DNA of 64,000 nt from CAVTPU01 sp963736695. Its GTDB lineage: Bacteria; Actinomycetota; Actinomycetes; Mycobacteriales; Micromonosporaceae. Where the stretch lies: the NCBI GenBank assembly GCA_963736695.1, contig CAVTPU010000004.1, positions 2,666,001-2,730,000 of the forward strand. Direction: 5' to 3'. Positions 1 through 9,030 of the stretch are shown here, piece by piece. A model generated the notes under the pieces. It made no database searches. It saw only the letters and a list, made by a program, of their open reading frames with translations, and had not been told where the DNA came from. The position numbers were made by a program, and so were the translations under genes. Position 1 is the first letter of the stretch. Every line of letters begins with the position of its first letter.

Positions 1-2391
1 ATCGTCGCCTACGCGTTGGGGATCACCGACCTCGACCCGATCGTGCATGGGCTGATCTTCGAACGGTTCCTCAACCCGGAACGCATCCAGATGCCCGACA
101 TCGACATCGACTTCGACGAGCGTGGGCGCGCCGACGTCATCCGTTATGTCACTGAGAAATACGGCGACGATCGAGTGGCGCAGATCGTCACCTTCGGAAC
201 GATCAAGGCGAAGGCCGCGATCAAGGACGCGGCCCGGGTGCTCGGCTACCCATACTCGGTCGGCGACCGCATCACCAAGGCGATGCCGCCCGCGGTGATG
301 GGCAAAGATATTCCGCTCAGCGGAATCTTCGACCCCAACCACCCTCGATTCTCCGAAGCGTCAGAGATCCGCACCCTGCACGACACCGAGCCGGACGTCG
401 CCAAAATCATCGAAGTGGCCCGCGGACTCGAGGGCCTCGTGCGGCAGACCGGGGTGCACGCCGCTGGCGTCATCATGTCGGCCGAGCCACTCATCGACCA
501 CATCCCGGTGATGCGCCGCGAAGACGACGGCGCGATCATCACCCAACTCGACTATCCCACGTGTGAGGCCCTTGGCCTCATCAAGATGGACTTCCTGGGG
601 CTGCGCAACCTCACGATCATGGCCGACGCGGTCCGCAACGTGGAGACCACCACCGGTCAAGCGATCGACCTGCTCTCCCTGCCGCTCGACGACAAACCCA
701 CCTATGAGCTGCTCGCCCGAGGCGACACGTTGGGCGTCTTCCAGCTCGATGGCGGGCCGATGCGTGCGCTGCTCAAGATGATGCGGCCCGACAGCTTCGA
801 GGACATCTCCGCGGCTCTCGCCCTCTATCGGCCCGGTCCGATGGGCGCGAACAGCCACACCAACTACGCGTTGCGCAAAACCGGCCAGCAGGCGGTCGTG
901 CCGATCCACCCCGAGTTGGCCGAGCCGTTGGAAGAGATCCTCGGCCCCACCTATGGCCTCATCGTCTATCAGGAGCAGGTGCAACGGGCGGCGGTGAAAC
1001 TCGCCGGCTATTCGCTCGGCAAGGCCGACATGCTCCGCAAAGCCATGGGCAAGAAGGTCCGCGCGGTTCTCGACAAGGAGTTCGTGCCGTTCCAACAGGG
1101 CATGCGGGACAACGGATATTCCGACAGCGCGATCCAGACGCTGTGGGACATCCTTGTGCCGTTCGCCGACTACGCCTTCAACAAGGCGCACACCGCGGCA
1201 TACGGCCTGATCTCCTACTGGACCGCATATCTCAAAGCCAACTTCCCCGCGGAATACATGTCAGGCCTGCTCACCTCGGTCGGGGATGACAAGGACAAGA
1301 TGGCGGTCTATCTCGGCGAATGCCGCCGGATGGGCATCACCGTGCTGCCGCCCGACGTCAACACCTCCCTCGGGCCGTTCTCGCCCGTGAAGGAAACGAT
1401 CCGGTTCGGCCTGCAGGCCGTGCGCAACGTCGGCGCCAACGTCGTCGAGTCCATCATCGCCACCCGCGCCGCCAAGGGCGCCTACACCTCGTTCCCCGAC
1501 TTCCTCGCGAAAAGCGACCTCGTCATCTGCAACAAGCGCACCGTCGAGTCGCTCATCAAGGCCGGCGCCTTCGACTCCCTCGGCCACACCCGTCGTGGCC
1601 TCATCGAAGTGCACGAACGGGCCGTGGAAGACGCGACCGGGGTCAAGCGGCGCGAGGCCGAGGGTCAGTTCACCCTCTTCGGCGACCTGGAACCGTCCGA
1701 CGAGGCGGGATCCGGCCTGGAGCTCGACATCAAAGATCACGAGTGGGACACCAAGACCCTGCTCGGGTTCGAGCGAGAGATGCTTGGGCTCTATGTCTCG
1801 TCCCACCCGCTCGCCGGCGCGGTGCGGGTGCTGCGGGCCAACTCCGAGCAAAGCATCGCGCAGATCCATGATGACGAGATGCCCGACGGTTCCGCCGTCA
1901 CCATCGCCGGAATGCTCGTCGGGGTCACCCGCCGGGTCACCAAACAGGGCAAGATGTGGGCCTCGGCCAACCTGGAAGACCTCGACGGGTCCATCGAGGT
2001 GCTGTTCTTCCCGAACACCTATGAGCTCGTCTCCGACCGGCTCGCCGAGGATCTCGTCGTCGCGGTCAAAGGAAAGGTCAACCGCAAAGACAACGGGTCG
2101 GTCTCGGTGATCGCCTTCGACCTTGGGATGCTCGACGTCTCCGAGGAGGAGGCCGTGGCGGCGGGGCGACCCATCACGATCGTCATGAAGCCGCCCGCCG
2201 TCACCCCCGTGCGGATGGAACGCCTGAAGGAGATCCTCGAACGCCACCGGGGTCGCACCGAGGTGCGGGTCGAGTTGCGCTACAACGGGTCGAAGTCCGA
2301 TCTGTTCCGGCTCCGCGACCACGAGGTCGAGGTCTCCTCGGCACTGCTCGCCGACCTCAAGGCCCTCGTCGGCGCCGGAAACATCACCTGA
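1..2391 (+). CDS. dnaE: DNA polymerase III alpha subunit, 3' part
   Basis: Catalytic subunit of the replicative DNA polymerase. The reading frame is already open at base 1, so the gene starts outside the window and the PHP domain is missing here. What remains (about 796 residues) starts in the palm: the MPDIDIDFDE motif and the later KMDFLGLRNL motif supply the conserved catalytic aspartates. The finger region with YQEQVQ and KADMLRKAMGKK follows, then the helix-hairpin-helix tandem and a C-terminal OB-fold region (around GSAVTIAGMLVGVTRR). The length and ending fit the DnaE1 type rather than PolC or DnaE2. The gene ends 18 bases before the stop codon of a small gene on the other strand. Confidence 0.97.
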   Translation: MVAYALGITDLDPIVHGLIFERFLNPERIQMPDIDIDFDERGRADVIRYVTEKYGDDRVAQIVTFGTIKAKAAIKDAARVLGYPYSVGDRITKAMPPAVMGKDIPLSGIFDPNHPRFSEASEIRTLHDTEPDVAKIIEVARGLEGLVRQTGVHAAGVIMSAEPLIDHIPVMRREDDGAIITQLDYPTCEALGLIKMDFLGLRNLTIMADAVRNVETTTGQAIDLLSLPLDDKPTYELLARGDTLGVFQLDGGPMRALLKMMRPDSFEDISAALALYRPGPMGANSHTNYALRKTGQQAVVPIHPELAEPLEEILGPTYGLIVYQEQVQRAAVKLAGYSLGKADMLRKAMGKKVRAVLDKEFVPFQQGMRDNGYSDSAIQTLWDILVPFADYAFNKAHTAAYGLISYWTAYLKANFPAEYMSGLLTSVGDDKDKMAVYLGECRRMGITVLPPDVNTSLGPFSPVKETIRFGLQAVRNVGANVVESIIATRAAKGAYTSFPDFLAKSDLVICNKRTVESLIKAGAFDSLGHTRRGLIEVHERAVEDATGVKRREAEGQFTLFGDLEPSDEAGSGLELDIKDHEWDTKTLLGFEREMLGLYVSSHPLAGAVRVLRANSEQSIAQIHDDEMPDGSAVTIAGMLVGVTRRVTKQGKMWASANLEDLDGSIEVLFFPNTYELVSDRLAEDLVVAVKGKVNRKDNGSVSVIAFDLGMLDVSEEEAVAAGRPITIVMKPPAVTPVRMERLKEILERHRGRTEVRVELRYNGSKSDLFRLRDHEVEVSSALLADLKALVGAGNIT

Positions 2392-2408
2392 GCCTGGCCC
2401 GTCACGGG

Positions 2409-2588
2409 CTACTTCTTGCCAGACCCGCTGACGAACGGCCGGACCGCCCACAGACCGCCGATGACGAGTGCTCCAATCAGCGCTACCGTGTCGAGGGCGG
2501 ACGACTCGGTGACGCCGAGGATCGCCACGGTGATGCCGAAGGCGATAGACAATACGATCAGGATGCGCGTGGAGAGCTGAGGATTCAT
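2409..2588 (-). CDS. Small two-helix membrane protein, function unknown
   Basis: A 59-residue protein starting MNPQLSTRILIVLS. It has two hydrophobic stretches (about residues 6-23 and 31-49) and a basic C-terminus GSGKK, so it is probably a small integral membrane protein. An upstream ATG in frame would add six residues, but the inner ATG has a GAGGAT ribosome-site-like stretch about nine bases ahead. Its start codon shares the CATG at 2586-2589 with the start of the divergent histidine kinase, so each gene's leader lies in the other's coding sequence. I recognise no family. It could be spurious, but the clean hydrophobic pattern and the convergence with dnaE favour a real gene. Confidence 0.6.
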   Translation of the reverse strand: MNPQLSTRILIVLSIAFGITVAILGVTESSALDTVALIGALVIGGLWAVRPFVSGSGKK

Positions 2589-3915
2589 GACCAATATCCT
2601 CACCATGCGGGACCAAGCCGGGGCAGACCCGGCCGGCGGGTCGGGCTCTCCTACTGTCGTTGGAGACCCTGACTCATCCGAACAGCCACACGCAGCCCCA
2701 GTGGGCGGTCATCGCCATGAGGTGGCCGGCCGCGACGAGTGGATGCGATATCACCTCGCCTGGCACGGCGCGTTCGCTGTGCTCGCCGCCATCACCGCGA
2801 TCGTCATCCCTTTCGACGATCACGTCACGCCGGGCGGTTGGCGACTCGCCCTCGTCGTGCTCGCGGCTCACGTCGCGTGGTATTCGGCGCTCGGCCCGCG
2901 AGCCCTCCGCCAGGCCCCACGCCGGGCCGGGCCGATCTATCTCGCCGGCGCGATCGGCGCCTGCGTCACGATCTTCGTGCTCGCGCCGGCCGGCGGGCTC
3001 ATGCTCTTCACGCTCTATCCCCACATCTGGATGATGCTCGAGCCTCGACGGGCTGCGATCACCACCGCGTCGGTCATCGCCGCCATCACCGCAGCCGGGT
3101 TGAGCCGCGACGGCGTCGACGCCGCAACCGTCGTGGGCTGGCTGGTCGTGGGCCTGGTCTCGGCCGGGGTGGCGTTCGGGCTTGGCTGGTGGATCGTTCT
3201 CGTGATCAGACAAAGCCGGCACCGGGCCGAGCTCATCGCCGCGCTCGCCGAGACTCGGGCAAGGCTCGCCGCCGTGAGCCGGGAGGCGGGGGTGCTCGCC
3301 GAACGCCAGCGCCTCGCGGAGGAGATTCACGACACCCTCGCCCAAGGTTTCACCAGCGTGTTGTTGTTGCTTGACGCGGCGCGGGCCGACCTCGACACCG
3401 AGCCACCCACGGCAGCCCGCGACTCGGCACGCGAACACCTGCGACGGGCCGAGCGCACCGCCCGCGACAACCTCGGCGAGGCGCGGGCCCTCATCGCCGC
3501 GCTCACCCCACCCGACCTCGACGAGACCGCTTTGCCCGAGGCGTTGCGACGACTCGTCGACCGGTCCGGAACCGACCCCGCGACACTCATGGAGTTCACT
3601 GTGGACGGTCAGGCGCGGCGACTGCCGGCCACCCACGAGGTCACCGTGCTGCGGATCGCCCAGGAGGCGCTCGCCAACGCGGGGCGACACGCGGACGCAC
3701 GCCACATCACGGTGTTATTGGACTATCGGCCGGGCACCGTCGAGCTCGAGGTCCGTGACGACGGTCGCGGTTTCGACCCCGACAAGACCCATTCCGGGTA
3801 CGGCTTGAGCACCATGAGTCGCCGCGCGCAACGAGTCAACGGCACGGTGACCGTCATCAGCACTCCGGGGGGCGGCACGACTCTGGGCCTGAGCCTGCCG
3901 ACCGAGGAGTGCTGA
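2587..3915 (+). CDS. NarL-type sensor histidine kinase
   Basis: Membrane sensor kinase of the HisKA_3/HATPase_c type. Residues about 58-205 hold five to six hydrophobic segments, followed by a coiled linker. The dimerisation/phosphoacceptor motif EEIHDTLAQGF puts the phosphorylated His near residue 248. The ATPase part has the N-box (AQEALANAGRH) and the G1 box (DDGRGFDP), then a GYGLSTMSRRA lid. The ATG at 2587 has TGAGGA five bases ahead. The first 45 residues are polar and poorly conserved-looking, so a start near 2701 (GTG) remains possible. It is directly followed by its response regulator. The signal sensed cannot be read from the sequence. Confidence 0.93.
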   Translation: MTNILTMRDQAGADPAGGSGSPTVVGDPDSSEQPHAAPVGGHRHEVAGRDEWMRYHLAWHGAFAVLAAITAIVIPFDDHVTPGGWRLALVVLAAHVAWYSALGPRALRQAPRRAGPIYLAGAIGACVTIFVLAPAGGLMLFTLYPHIWMMLEPRRAAITTASVIAAITAAGLSRDGVDAATVVGWLVVGLVSAGVAFGLGWWIVLVIRQSRHRAELIAALAETRARLAAVSREAGVLAERQRLAEEIHDTLAQGFTSVLLLLDAARADLDTEPPTAARDSAREHLRRAERTARDNLGEARALIAALTPPDLDETALPEALRRLVDRSGTDPATLMEFTVDGQARRLPATHEVTVLRIAQEALANAGRHADARHITVLLDYRPGTVELEVRDDGRGFDPDKTHSGYGLSTMSRRAQRVNGTVTVISTPGGGTTLGLSLPTEEC

Positions 3916-3920
3916 CACGG

Positions 3921-4553
3921 ATGCCGATCAGAGTGCTCATCGTCGACGACCACCCCGTGGTGCGGGAAGGTCTGCACGCGGTGCTATCGACCGACGCCGC
4001 GTTGACCGTCGTGGGCGAGTGTGGCCGGGGCGACGACGCCGTCGCACAAGCCGAACGGCTGCGCCCCGACCTGGTGCTCATGGACCTGCGGCTGCCCGGG
4101 CTCGACGGAGTCGAGGCGACGAGGCGCATCGTCGCCGCCGGCACGGCCCGCGTGCTCATCCTGACCACCTATGACAGCGACGGCGACATCGTGCCGGCAC
4201 TCGCCGCCGGGGCGAGCGGCTATCTGCTCAAGGACACGCCCCGGCCCGAGCTCCTCGCCGGTGTGCGCCGCGCGGCCAACGGTGAGACGGTGCTCGCCGG
4301 CCCGGTCGCCGCCCGCTTGGTGTCGCATCTTCGCCAGCCGACGCCACCGCCGCTGACGCCGCGCGAGGCCGAGGTGTTGCACGCGATCGCTCGGGGCCTG
4401 TCCAATCCCGAGATCGGGCGGGAGTTGTTCATCGGCGAAGCGACGGTGAAGAGTCACGTCACGCGCATCTTCGACAAGCTTGGCGTGACAGACCGCACCG
4501 CGGCGGTGACCACCGCCATCGCGCGGGGCATCCTGCCCGCCCCACGGCATTAG
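3921..4553 (+). CDS. LuxR/NarL-family response regulator
   Basis: Cognate DNA-binding regulator of the kinase just upstream. The receiver domain (about 1-118) shows the acidic pair VDDHP, the phosphoacceptor Asp near residue 55 in LVLMDLRLPG, and the conserved Lys in YLLKDTP. The C-terminal LuxR helix-turn-helix starts at LTPREAEVLHAIARGLSN and includes EATVKSHVTRIFDKL. I chose ATG 3921 because GAGGAG stands eleven bases upstream. An in-frame GTG at 3909 would overlap the kinase stop. It is convergent with the anti-sigma gene, with a perfect palindrome between them. Confidence 0.94.
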   Translation: MPIRVLIVDDHPVVREGLHAVLSTDAALTVVGECGRGDDAVAQAERLRPDLVLMDLRLPGLDGVEATRRIVAAGTARVLILTTYDSDGDIVPALAAGASGYLLKDTPRPELLAGVRRAANGETVLAGPVAARLVSHLRQPTPPPLTPREAEVLHAIARGLSNPEIGRELFIGEATVKSHVTRIFDKLGVTDRTAAVTTAIARGILPAPRH

Positions 4554-4576
4554 GTGCGACTCGCCTCACGCACCGC

Positions 4577-4620
4577 AGAAATGTGGGTGGGTCAACATAT
4601 GTTGACCCACCCACATTTCT
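4577..4620. terminator. Perfect 44-bp palindrome, bidirectional terminator
   Basis: Two 22-base arms (4577-4598 and 4599-4620) are exact reverse complements with no spacer and CATATG at the centre. The element sits between two convergent genes and its last base is part of the stop codon of the minus-strand gene. The A/T-rich tips (AGAAAT/ATTTCT) give a short U-run on either transcript, so it can end transcription in both directions. Confidence 0.8.
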
Positions 4621-5474
4621 CACTTGGTGACTGTTGAGCCGCCCCAAGTCGTAAGGATGCTGCTGTCAGCTGCGGCGATGGCCTGGGCCAGACGCTCCGC
4701 ATCGGGTGCCGGCGCACCGTGCCGACTGAGCGACGTCAACGTCACCCGATATCCGTTGGGGAAGAAGGCATTCACTCGCGTGTAGGCGTCGCGCAGTCCG
4801 CTTCTGTCGGCGGCGCCACGATCAACGGTCGAGGCGTGAACGACCGGATCTGGCGCTTTCCCCTCCCGGCAGAAGAGTGTCGTGACGGGATACTTCGCCG
4901 GATTCGGATTGATATCGAAGTTGTGTTCATTCGCCAGCTTCGTCAACGCCTGGCACGTCGGCGCCCCTTTGTCACCCAGGCGATATGGACTGATGACGAT
5001 CTGAACCACATCGCCGCTATCCGCCGCGTCCACTCCGATGGTCGCATAACCATCCGCTTGTCCAGGACCCATAACGTGCTCGGGCTCCGCACCGGGCGTG
5101 GGGACCGTCTTACAACTGAGAAAGCCATCAACGAGACGATAGGCGTGGTTCTGCGGAAGCTGATCCACAATCGTCGCGGCGAAGGCCGGCCATTTGTCCC
5201 GCGTGAGTTGGGTCGACGCTGGGTAGGATCCACAACCGTTTCCTGGCGTCGCCGTCGGCGCAGCACCAGCCTGTTCTGGTGTGGCGCCACCCCAGCTCGG
5301 CGCGACTGTTGCAATCATTCCCGCCACCGCGAGCATTCCGACACTGCTCGCAACGAGTCGATGGCGACGGTTCCGACGGGCGAGCGTCAAGGCGCGGCTG
5401 GCGAAGTCGTCCGGCGCCCTGTCCGCCGAAATTTCGTGAAGTGCGCGCTGAATTTCCGATTCTGTGATGTTCAT
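4620..5474 (-). CDS. Putative membrane anti-sigma factor
   Basis: A 284-residue protein with a short cytoplasmic N-terminus (about 1-38), one transmembrane helix (about 40-60, LVASSVGMLAVAGMIATVAP) and a large extracytoplasmic domain of unknown fold containing several cysteines. Its start overlaps the stop of the upstream ECF sigma gene by four bases (ATGA), the usual sigma/anti-sigma arrangement. I infer that it binds the sigma factor through its N-terminus and responds to something outside the cell. The zinc anti-sigma HxxxCxxC motif is not visible, so assignment rests on context and topology. Confidence 0.7.
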   Translation of the reverse strand: MNITESEIQRALHEISADRAPDDFASRALTLARRNRRHRLVASSVGMLAVAGMIATVAPSWGGATPEQAGAAPTATPGNGCGSYPASTQLTRDKWPAFAATIVDQLPQNHAYRLVDGFLSCKTVPTPGAEPEHVMGPGQADGYATIGVDAADSGDVVQIVISPYRLGDKGAPTCQALTKLANEHNFDINPNPAKYPVTTLFCREGKAPDPVVHASTVDRGAADRSGLRDAYTRVNAFFPNGYRVTLTSLSRHGAPAPDAERLAQAIAAADSSILTTWGGSTVTK

Positions 5475-5986
5475 GCGGCCTTCCTCAAGCTGACCAGTTC
5501 AGGATGGGATGCCCGGAGACGGGCAAGGGTTCGATGGGTCTGACTGCGCACGGTGCCGACTGCGCATCCGAGGATCTCAGCGACCTCGGACTCCGATAGG
5601 TCTTCATAGAAGCGCAGCACGACGATTGCGCGCTGCCGGACGGTGAGCTCGCTCAACACCCGCCGCAAGGCGATCCGCAGTGTCACATCGCCAGCGAAGT
5701 CGCCCCCAACGTTGGGGTCCAGTGGCTCCGCCATCAATGTCTCGCCACGTGACCGAAGCCTGCGCCACCAGCTCACCCGCTGGTTGTAGAGAACTTTGCG
5801 CACGTATGCGTCTGGTGAGCTGAGGTGCCCCAGCGAGTCCCATCGTTGGGCGACTTTCGCGAGCGCGGTCTGCAGCAGGTCTTCGGCGTCTTCGCGATGC
5901 CCAGTGAGCAGAAGCGCCGCGTGGAACAGCGCGCCCTGTCTCGCTGCGACGAACTGCCGAAATTCCTGCTCCGCTGCTTGGTTCAT
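5471..5986 (-). CDS. SigE-family ECF RNA polymerase sigma factor
   Basis: A 171-residue sigma-70 family protein with only regions 2 and 4. Region 2 includes HREDAEDLLQTALAKVAQRW. Region 4 includes LTVRQRAIVVLRFYEDLSE followed by the helix-turn-helix EVAEILGCAVGTVRSQTHR. This is the SigE-like actinobacterial ECF class that occurs with membrane anti-sigma proteins. I chose ATG 5986 because AAGGAGGTGG lies three bases ahead. A longer reading with MTQGGG would put the ribosome site inside the gene. It is the first gene of a two-gene operon with the anti-sigma candidate. Confidence 0.93.
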   Translation of the reverse strand: MNQAAEQEFRQFVAARQGALFHAALLLTGHREDAEDLLQTALAKVAQRWDSLGHLSSPDAYVRKVLYNQRVSWWRRLRSRGETLMAEPLDPNVGGDFAGDVTLRIALRRVLSELTVRQRAIVVLRFYEDLSESEVAEILGCAVGTVRSQTHRTLARLRASHPELVSLRKAA

Positions 5987-6095
5987 TCCACCTCCTTGAG
6001 TCACCTATATAGACGCACCCACGGTGGTGAAGCTATGCCTAGGCGCGGAAGTTCTCTATCGCCGAGTGTGCAAGTGCGCTGTCATATCAGGCGCA

Positions 6096-6101
6096 TAGGA
6101 T
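6096..6101 (+). promoter_or_regulatory. -10 box TAGGAT of a probably leaderless gene
   Basis: TAGGAT ends seven bases before the GTG at 6109. Transcription would then start at or next to the start codon, and no ribosome-binding site is seen. A good -35 is not obvious, so the promoter call is tentative. Confidence 0.45.
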
Positions 6102-6108
6102 CACGGCC

Positions 6109-6873
6109 GTGAACCGAGATGATCTCCTCGCCCACCTCGACGCCATCGAGGCGCAACTGTCCGCTGACACACTGATCCGCTATCAGCTCGGTGAAGACAA
6201 CGTGCTGCACGAGATTCGCCAGATTGTGCAGAACTGGGACGGCGACCGCCTAGCCGGCCTGTTCGAGCCCGCGCGGTGGGCCAAGCCGGCCTATGCGATG
6301 GCTCGACTCGTGACGAGCGCACCGGGGTTCGTCACGACGCCCGAGCGGTTGAATTCCATTGAGCCGTGCGGCGAGGAGTTCGGCAACATCATTGCAGGCG
6401 ACCTGCACGTAGATGGGGATGTCGACATGTATCACGGTGAGGCGGTGATCGTTTTGGGCGATCTGCACGCCACGTCCGTGAGTGCCGATGAGTGTTCACA
6501 CGTGATCGTCGCCGGAACCATCCACGCCCGCACGGTGTGGAGCGAAGGCTTCGTGCTTGCCCGCGATATGCGAGCCGAGCTGGTCTATGGCTCCTATGAA
6601 GCCGGCGACCTCGGCGTCAGCGACACCCTCACGGCGCGGGCGGTCATCAACGACCGACACAACTTCGACGCCGGACACATCCAGGCCGAATTCGTCTTCG
6701 ACGGCGACAGCTACGATATGTCGACGGAGGAACAATCACAGGTTGCCCGTTTCGCGACGCTGGTATCGCCGTCGGTCATCACCAACGAGGACGAGCCGGC
6801 TATGTTCGGAAGGGTCGACATGTGCGCACTTCGCCAACACGTCGAAGCCGGCAATGACGTGTTCGCCTCCTAG
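6109..6873 (+). CDS. Bactofilin-like/polymer-forming beta-solenoid protein
   Basis: A 254-residue protein with a helical N-terminus (about 1-75), then short strand repeats rich in Gly, Asp, His and Val (for example GDLHVDGDVDM, GDLHATSVSA, GTIHARTVWS). This spacing is typical of right-handed beta-helix 'polymer-forming' proteins. There is no signal peptide or membrane segment, so it should be cytoplasmic. Similar repeats are known from bactofilins and related scaffold proteins, but I do not see a proper bactofilin ending and the assignment is structural only. It stands alone between the sigma operon and fadB, which is on the other strand. Confidence 0.6.
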   Translation: MNRDDLLAHLDAIEAQLSADTLIRYQLGEDNVLHEIRQIVQNWDGDRLAGLFEPARWAKPAYAMARLVTSAPGFVTTPERLNSIEPCGEEFGNIIAGDLHVDGDVDMYHGEAVIVLGDLHATSVSADECSHVIVAGTIHARTVWSEGFVLARDMRAELVYGSYEAGDLGVSDTLTARAVINDRHNFDAGHIQAEFVFDGDSYDMSTEEQSQVARFATLVSPSVITNEDEPAMFGRVDMCALRQHVEAGNDVFAS

Positions 6874-6912
6874 CCACGTCTTCGCAAACGAGGCCGGTGC
6901 CTGCACAACACC

Positions 6913-9030
6913 TCAGCTGCCGACGCAGGTGAGGGACTCTGGCGGGGTGAACCGGTCGCCGTGGCGAGCCGCGAGTTCGCGGGCACGGGCCGCGAACTCG
7001 CTGGGACCCCCGGGATATTGCTCGACGAATCTGAGCACACCCCCGGTCCAGGGCGGGAATCCAATGCCGAAGATCGAGCCGATATTGGCATCGGCCGCAC
7101 CGGTGATCACCCCCTCATCGCGGCACCGCACCGCCTCGAGCGCCTCGGCGAAGAGCAGCCGCTCCTGCAGCTCGGCCAACGTCACCTGGGGCGGCACAAC
7201 GGCACCGAACGCCTCGGCGAGCCCGGGCCACAGGCGCTTGGATTCGCCGGGCGGATAGTCGTAGAAACCTTTGCCGGCTGCTTTGCCCTCTCGCCCGTAC
7301 ACGTCGATCATTGTGTCGGTGACGGCCTCGCCGGGGTGCACCAGCAGCGACGACCCGGCCGCTCGGGCCTCGTGTCGGACTCTGCGGCCCAGGGTGAGGC
7401 TGACCTCGTCGGTGACGGCGAGCGGCCCGACCGGATAGCCGGCCTGCAACGCGGCCTGTTCGATGCTCGCGGCGGGCACTCCTTCGGCGAGCATCGCGAT
7501 GCCTTCCATCACATAGGTGCCGAAGACCCGTGAGGTGAAGAATCCCCGCGAGTCGTTGACGACGATCGGTGTTTTGTTGAGCAGCCGCACCAGGTCGTGG
7601 CCTCGGGCCAGGGTCGCGTCACTGGTCGCCGCGCCGCGCACGATCTCGACGAGCGGCATCTTGTCCACCGGCGAGAAGAAGTGAAGTCCCAATAGGACAG
7701 TGGGGTCGGGCAGGGCTTGCGCGACCGCCCCGATCGGCAGCGACGAGGTGTTGGTGGCGAGAATCGTGCCGGGTGCGACGATGTCGGCGAGGGTGGCGAA
7801 GGTGCGCTGTTTGAGTGCCAGGTCTTCGAGGACCGCCTCGATGATCACGTCGCAGTCGGCGACTGCGGTGAGCTCGCTCGTCGGATGGATTCGGGCGAGG
7901 TGCGCGGCTCGATCGTCCGGTGTGGACCGTCTGCGACTCAACACCTTCTCTGAGTACGCTTTGCCGCGCTCCGCCGCTTCCTGGCTCACATCGACCAGCA
8001 CCACGTCGAGCCCGGCCGCCGCGCAGGAATAGGCGATGCCGGAGCCCATCATGCCCGCGCCGATGACACCGATCCGCGTCGGGTGCGACTCGGGTGGGGT
8101 TTCGGGTCGTGATCCGCCTTTGTTGAGGTGGTTGAGGTCGAAGAAGAAGGCTTGTGTCATGGCGCGCTGGATGGGCGTGCCGACGAGGGAGGCGAACCAC
8201 CTGCTCTCGATGCGGTCAGCGGTATCGATGTCGACGGCGGCGCCCTCCACGACGGCGCACAGAATCGCGCGGGGCGCCGGATAGTTCGCGCCCTTGAGCT
8301 GCTTGCGCAGGTTCGCGGGGAAGGCCGGCAGCGTCGCCGCGAGCGCGGCACTGGTGGGCAGGCCGCCGGGCATGCGATAACCGGGTCGGTCCCATGGTTG
8401 GCGCCCGTCGGGATTGGCCAGAATCCACGCGACGGCCGCGGAAATGAGGTCGGCGTCGTTGGCGACGATCTCGTCGATGATTCCTATGTCGAGGGCGCGT
8501 TGGGCGCGCATCCGCTGGCCTTGGGCGAGCACATGAAGCAGCGCGTCCTGCACGCCGAGCATCCTGGTCACCCGCACGGTGCCGCCCCCGCCGGGCATGA
8601 GTCCAAGGGTGACCTCGGGCAGACCGAATCGGGCGTCGGGGCGATCGACCGCGATCCGGCGATGACAGGCGAGGGCCAGTTCGAGGCCGCCACCGAGCGC
8701 CGAGCCGTTGAGTGCCGCGACGACGGGCCGGCCGAACCGTTCGAGTCGGCGGAATTGCGCCTTGACCTGTTCGGTGATGGCGAAGGCGCGGGTGGATGCC
8801 GGGGTTCGCTGGTTGTCGGCCATGAGCAGGGTGAGGTCGGCGCCGGCGAGGAAGGTGTCCTTCCCCGAGGTGATGATGACGCCCGTCACGTTGTCCCGCA
8901 CGCTCTCCAGGCGGTCCAAGGTGGACTCCATGGCTGCGAGGTAGCGCTCGTTCATCGTGTTGGTGCGCTGTTCGGGGTCGTCGAGGGTGAGCAGGACGAC
9001 ACCGTCCGACAACTGGTCCCAGATAATCAT
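6913..9030 (-). CDS. fadB: Fatty-acid oxidation multifunctional enzyme (enoyl-CoA hydratase/3-hydroxyacyl-CoA dehydrogenase)
   Basis: Carries out the hydration and NAD-dependent dehydrogenation steps of beta-oxidation. Residues about 1-290 form the crotonase domain, with oxyanion-hole sequences around LAGADL and NGSALGGGLELAL. Near residue 320 the Rossmann motif IGVIGAGMMGSG starts the NAD-binding domain, followed by the C-terminal dehydrogenase domain (EIVRGAATS, then NDSRGFFTSRV). The 705-residue length matches bacterial FadB/FadJ alpha subunits. The start overlaps the thiolase stop by four bases, so the two subunits should be made together as a trifunctional complex. Confidence 0.95.
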   Translation of the reverse strand: MIIWDQLSDGVVLLTLDDPEQRTNTMNERYLAAMESTLDRLESVRDNVTGVIITSGKDTFLAGADLTLLMADNQRTPASTRAFAITEQVKAQFRRLERFGRPVVAALNGSALGGGLELALACHRRIAVDRPDARFGLPEVTLGLMPGGGGTVRVTRMLGVQDALLHVLAQGQRMRAQRALDIGIIDEIVANDADLISAAVAWILANPDGRQPWDRPGYRMPGGLPTSAALAATLPAFPANLRKQLKGANYPAPRAILCAVVEGAAVDIDTADRIESRWFASLVGTPIQRAMTQAFFFDLNHLNKGGSRPETPPESHPTRIGVIGAGMMGSGIAYSCAAAGLDVVLVDVSQEAAERGKAYSEKVLSRRRSTPDDRAAHLARIHPTSELTAVADCDVIIEAVLEDLALKQRTFATLADIVAPGTILATNTSSLPIGAVAQALPDPTVLLGLHFFSPVDKMPLVEIVRGAATSDATLARGHDLVRLLNKTPIVVNDSRGFFTSRVFGTYVMEGIAMLAEGVPAASIEQAALQAGYPVGPLAVTDEVSLTLGRRVRHEARAAGSSLLVHPGEAVTDTMIDVYGREGKAAGKGFYDYPPGESKRLWPGLAEAFGAVVPPQVTLAELQERLLFAEALEAVRCRDEGVITGAADANIGSIFGIGFPPWTGGVLRFVEQYPGGPSEFAARARELAARHGDRFTPPESLTCVGS

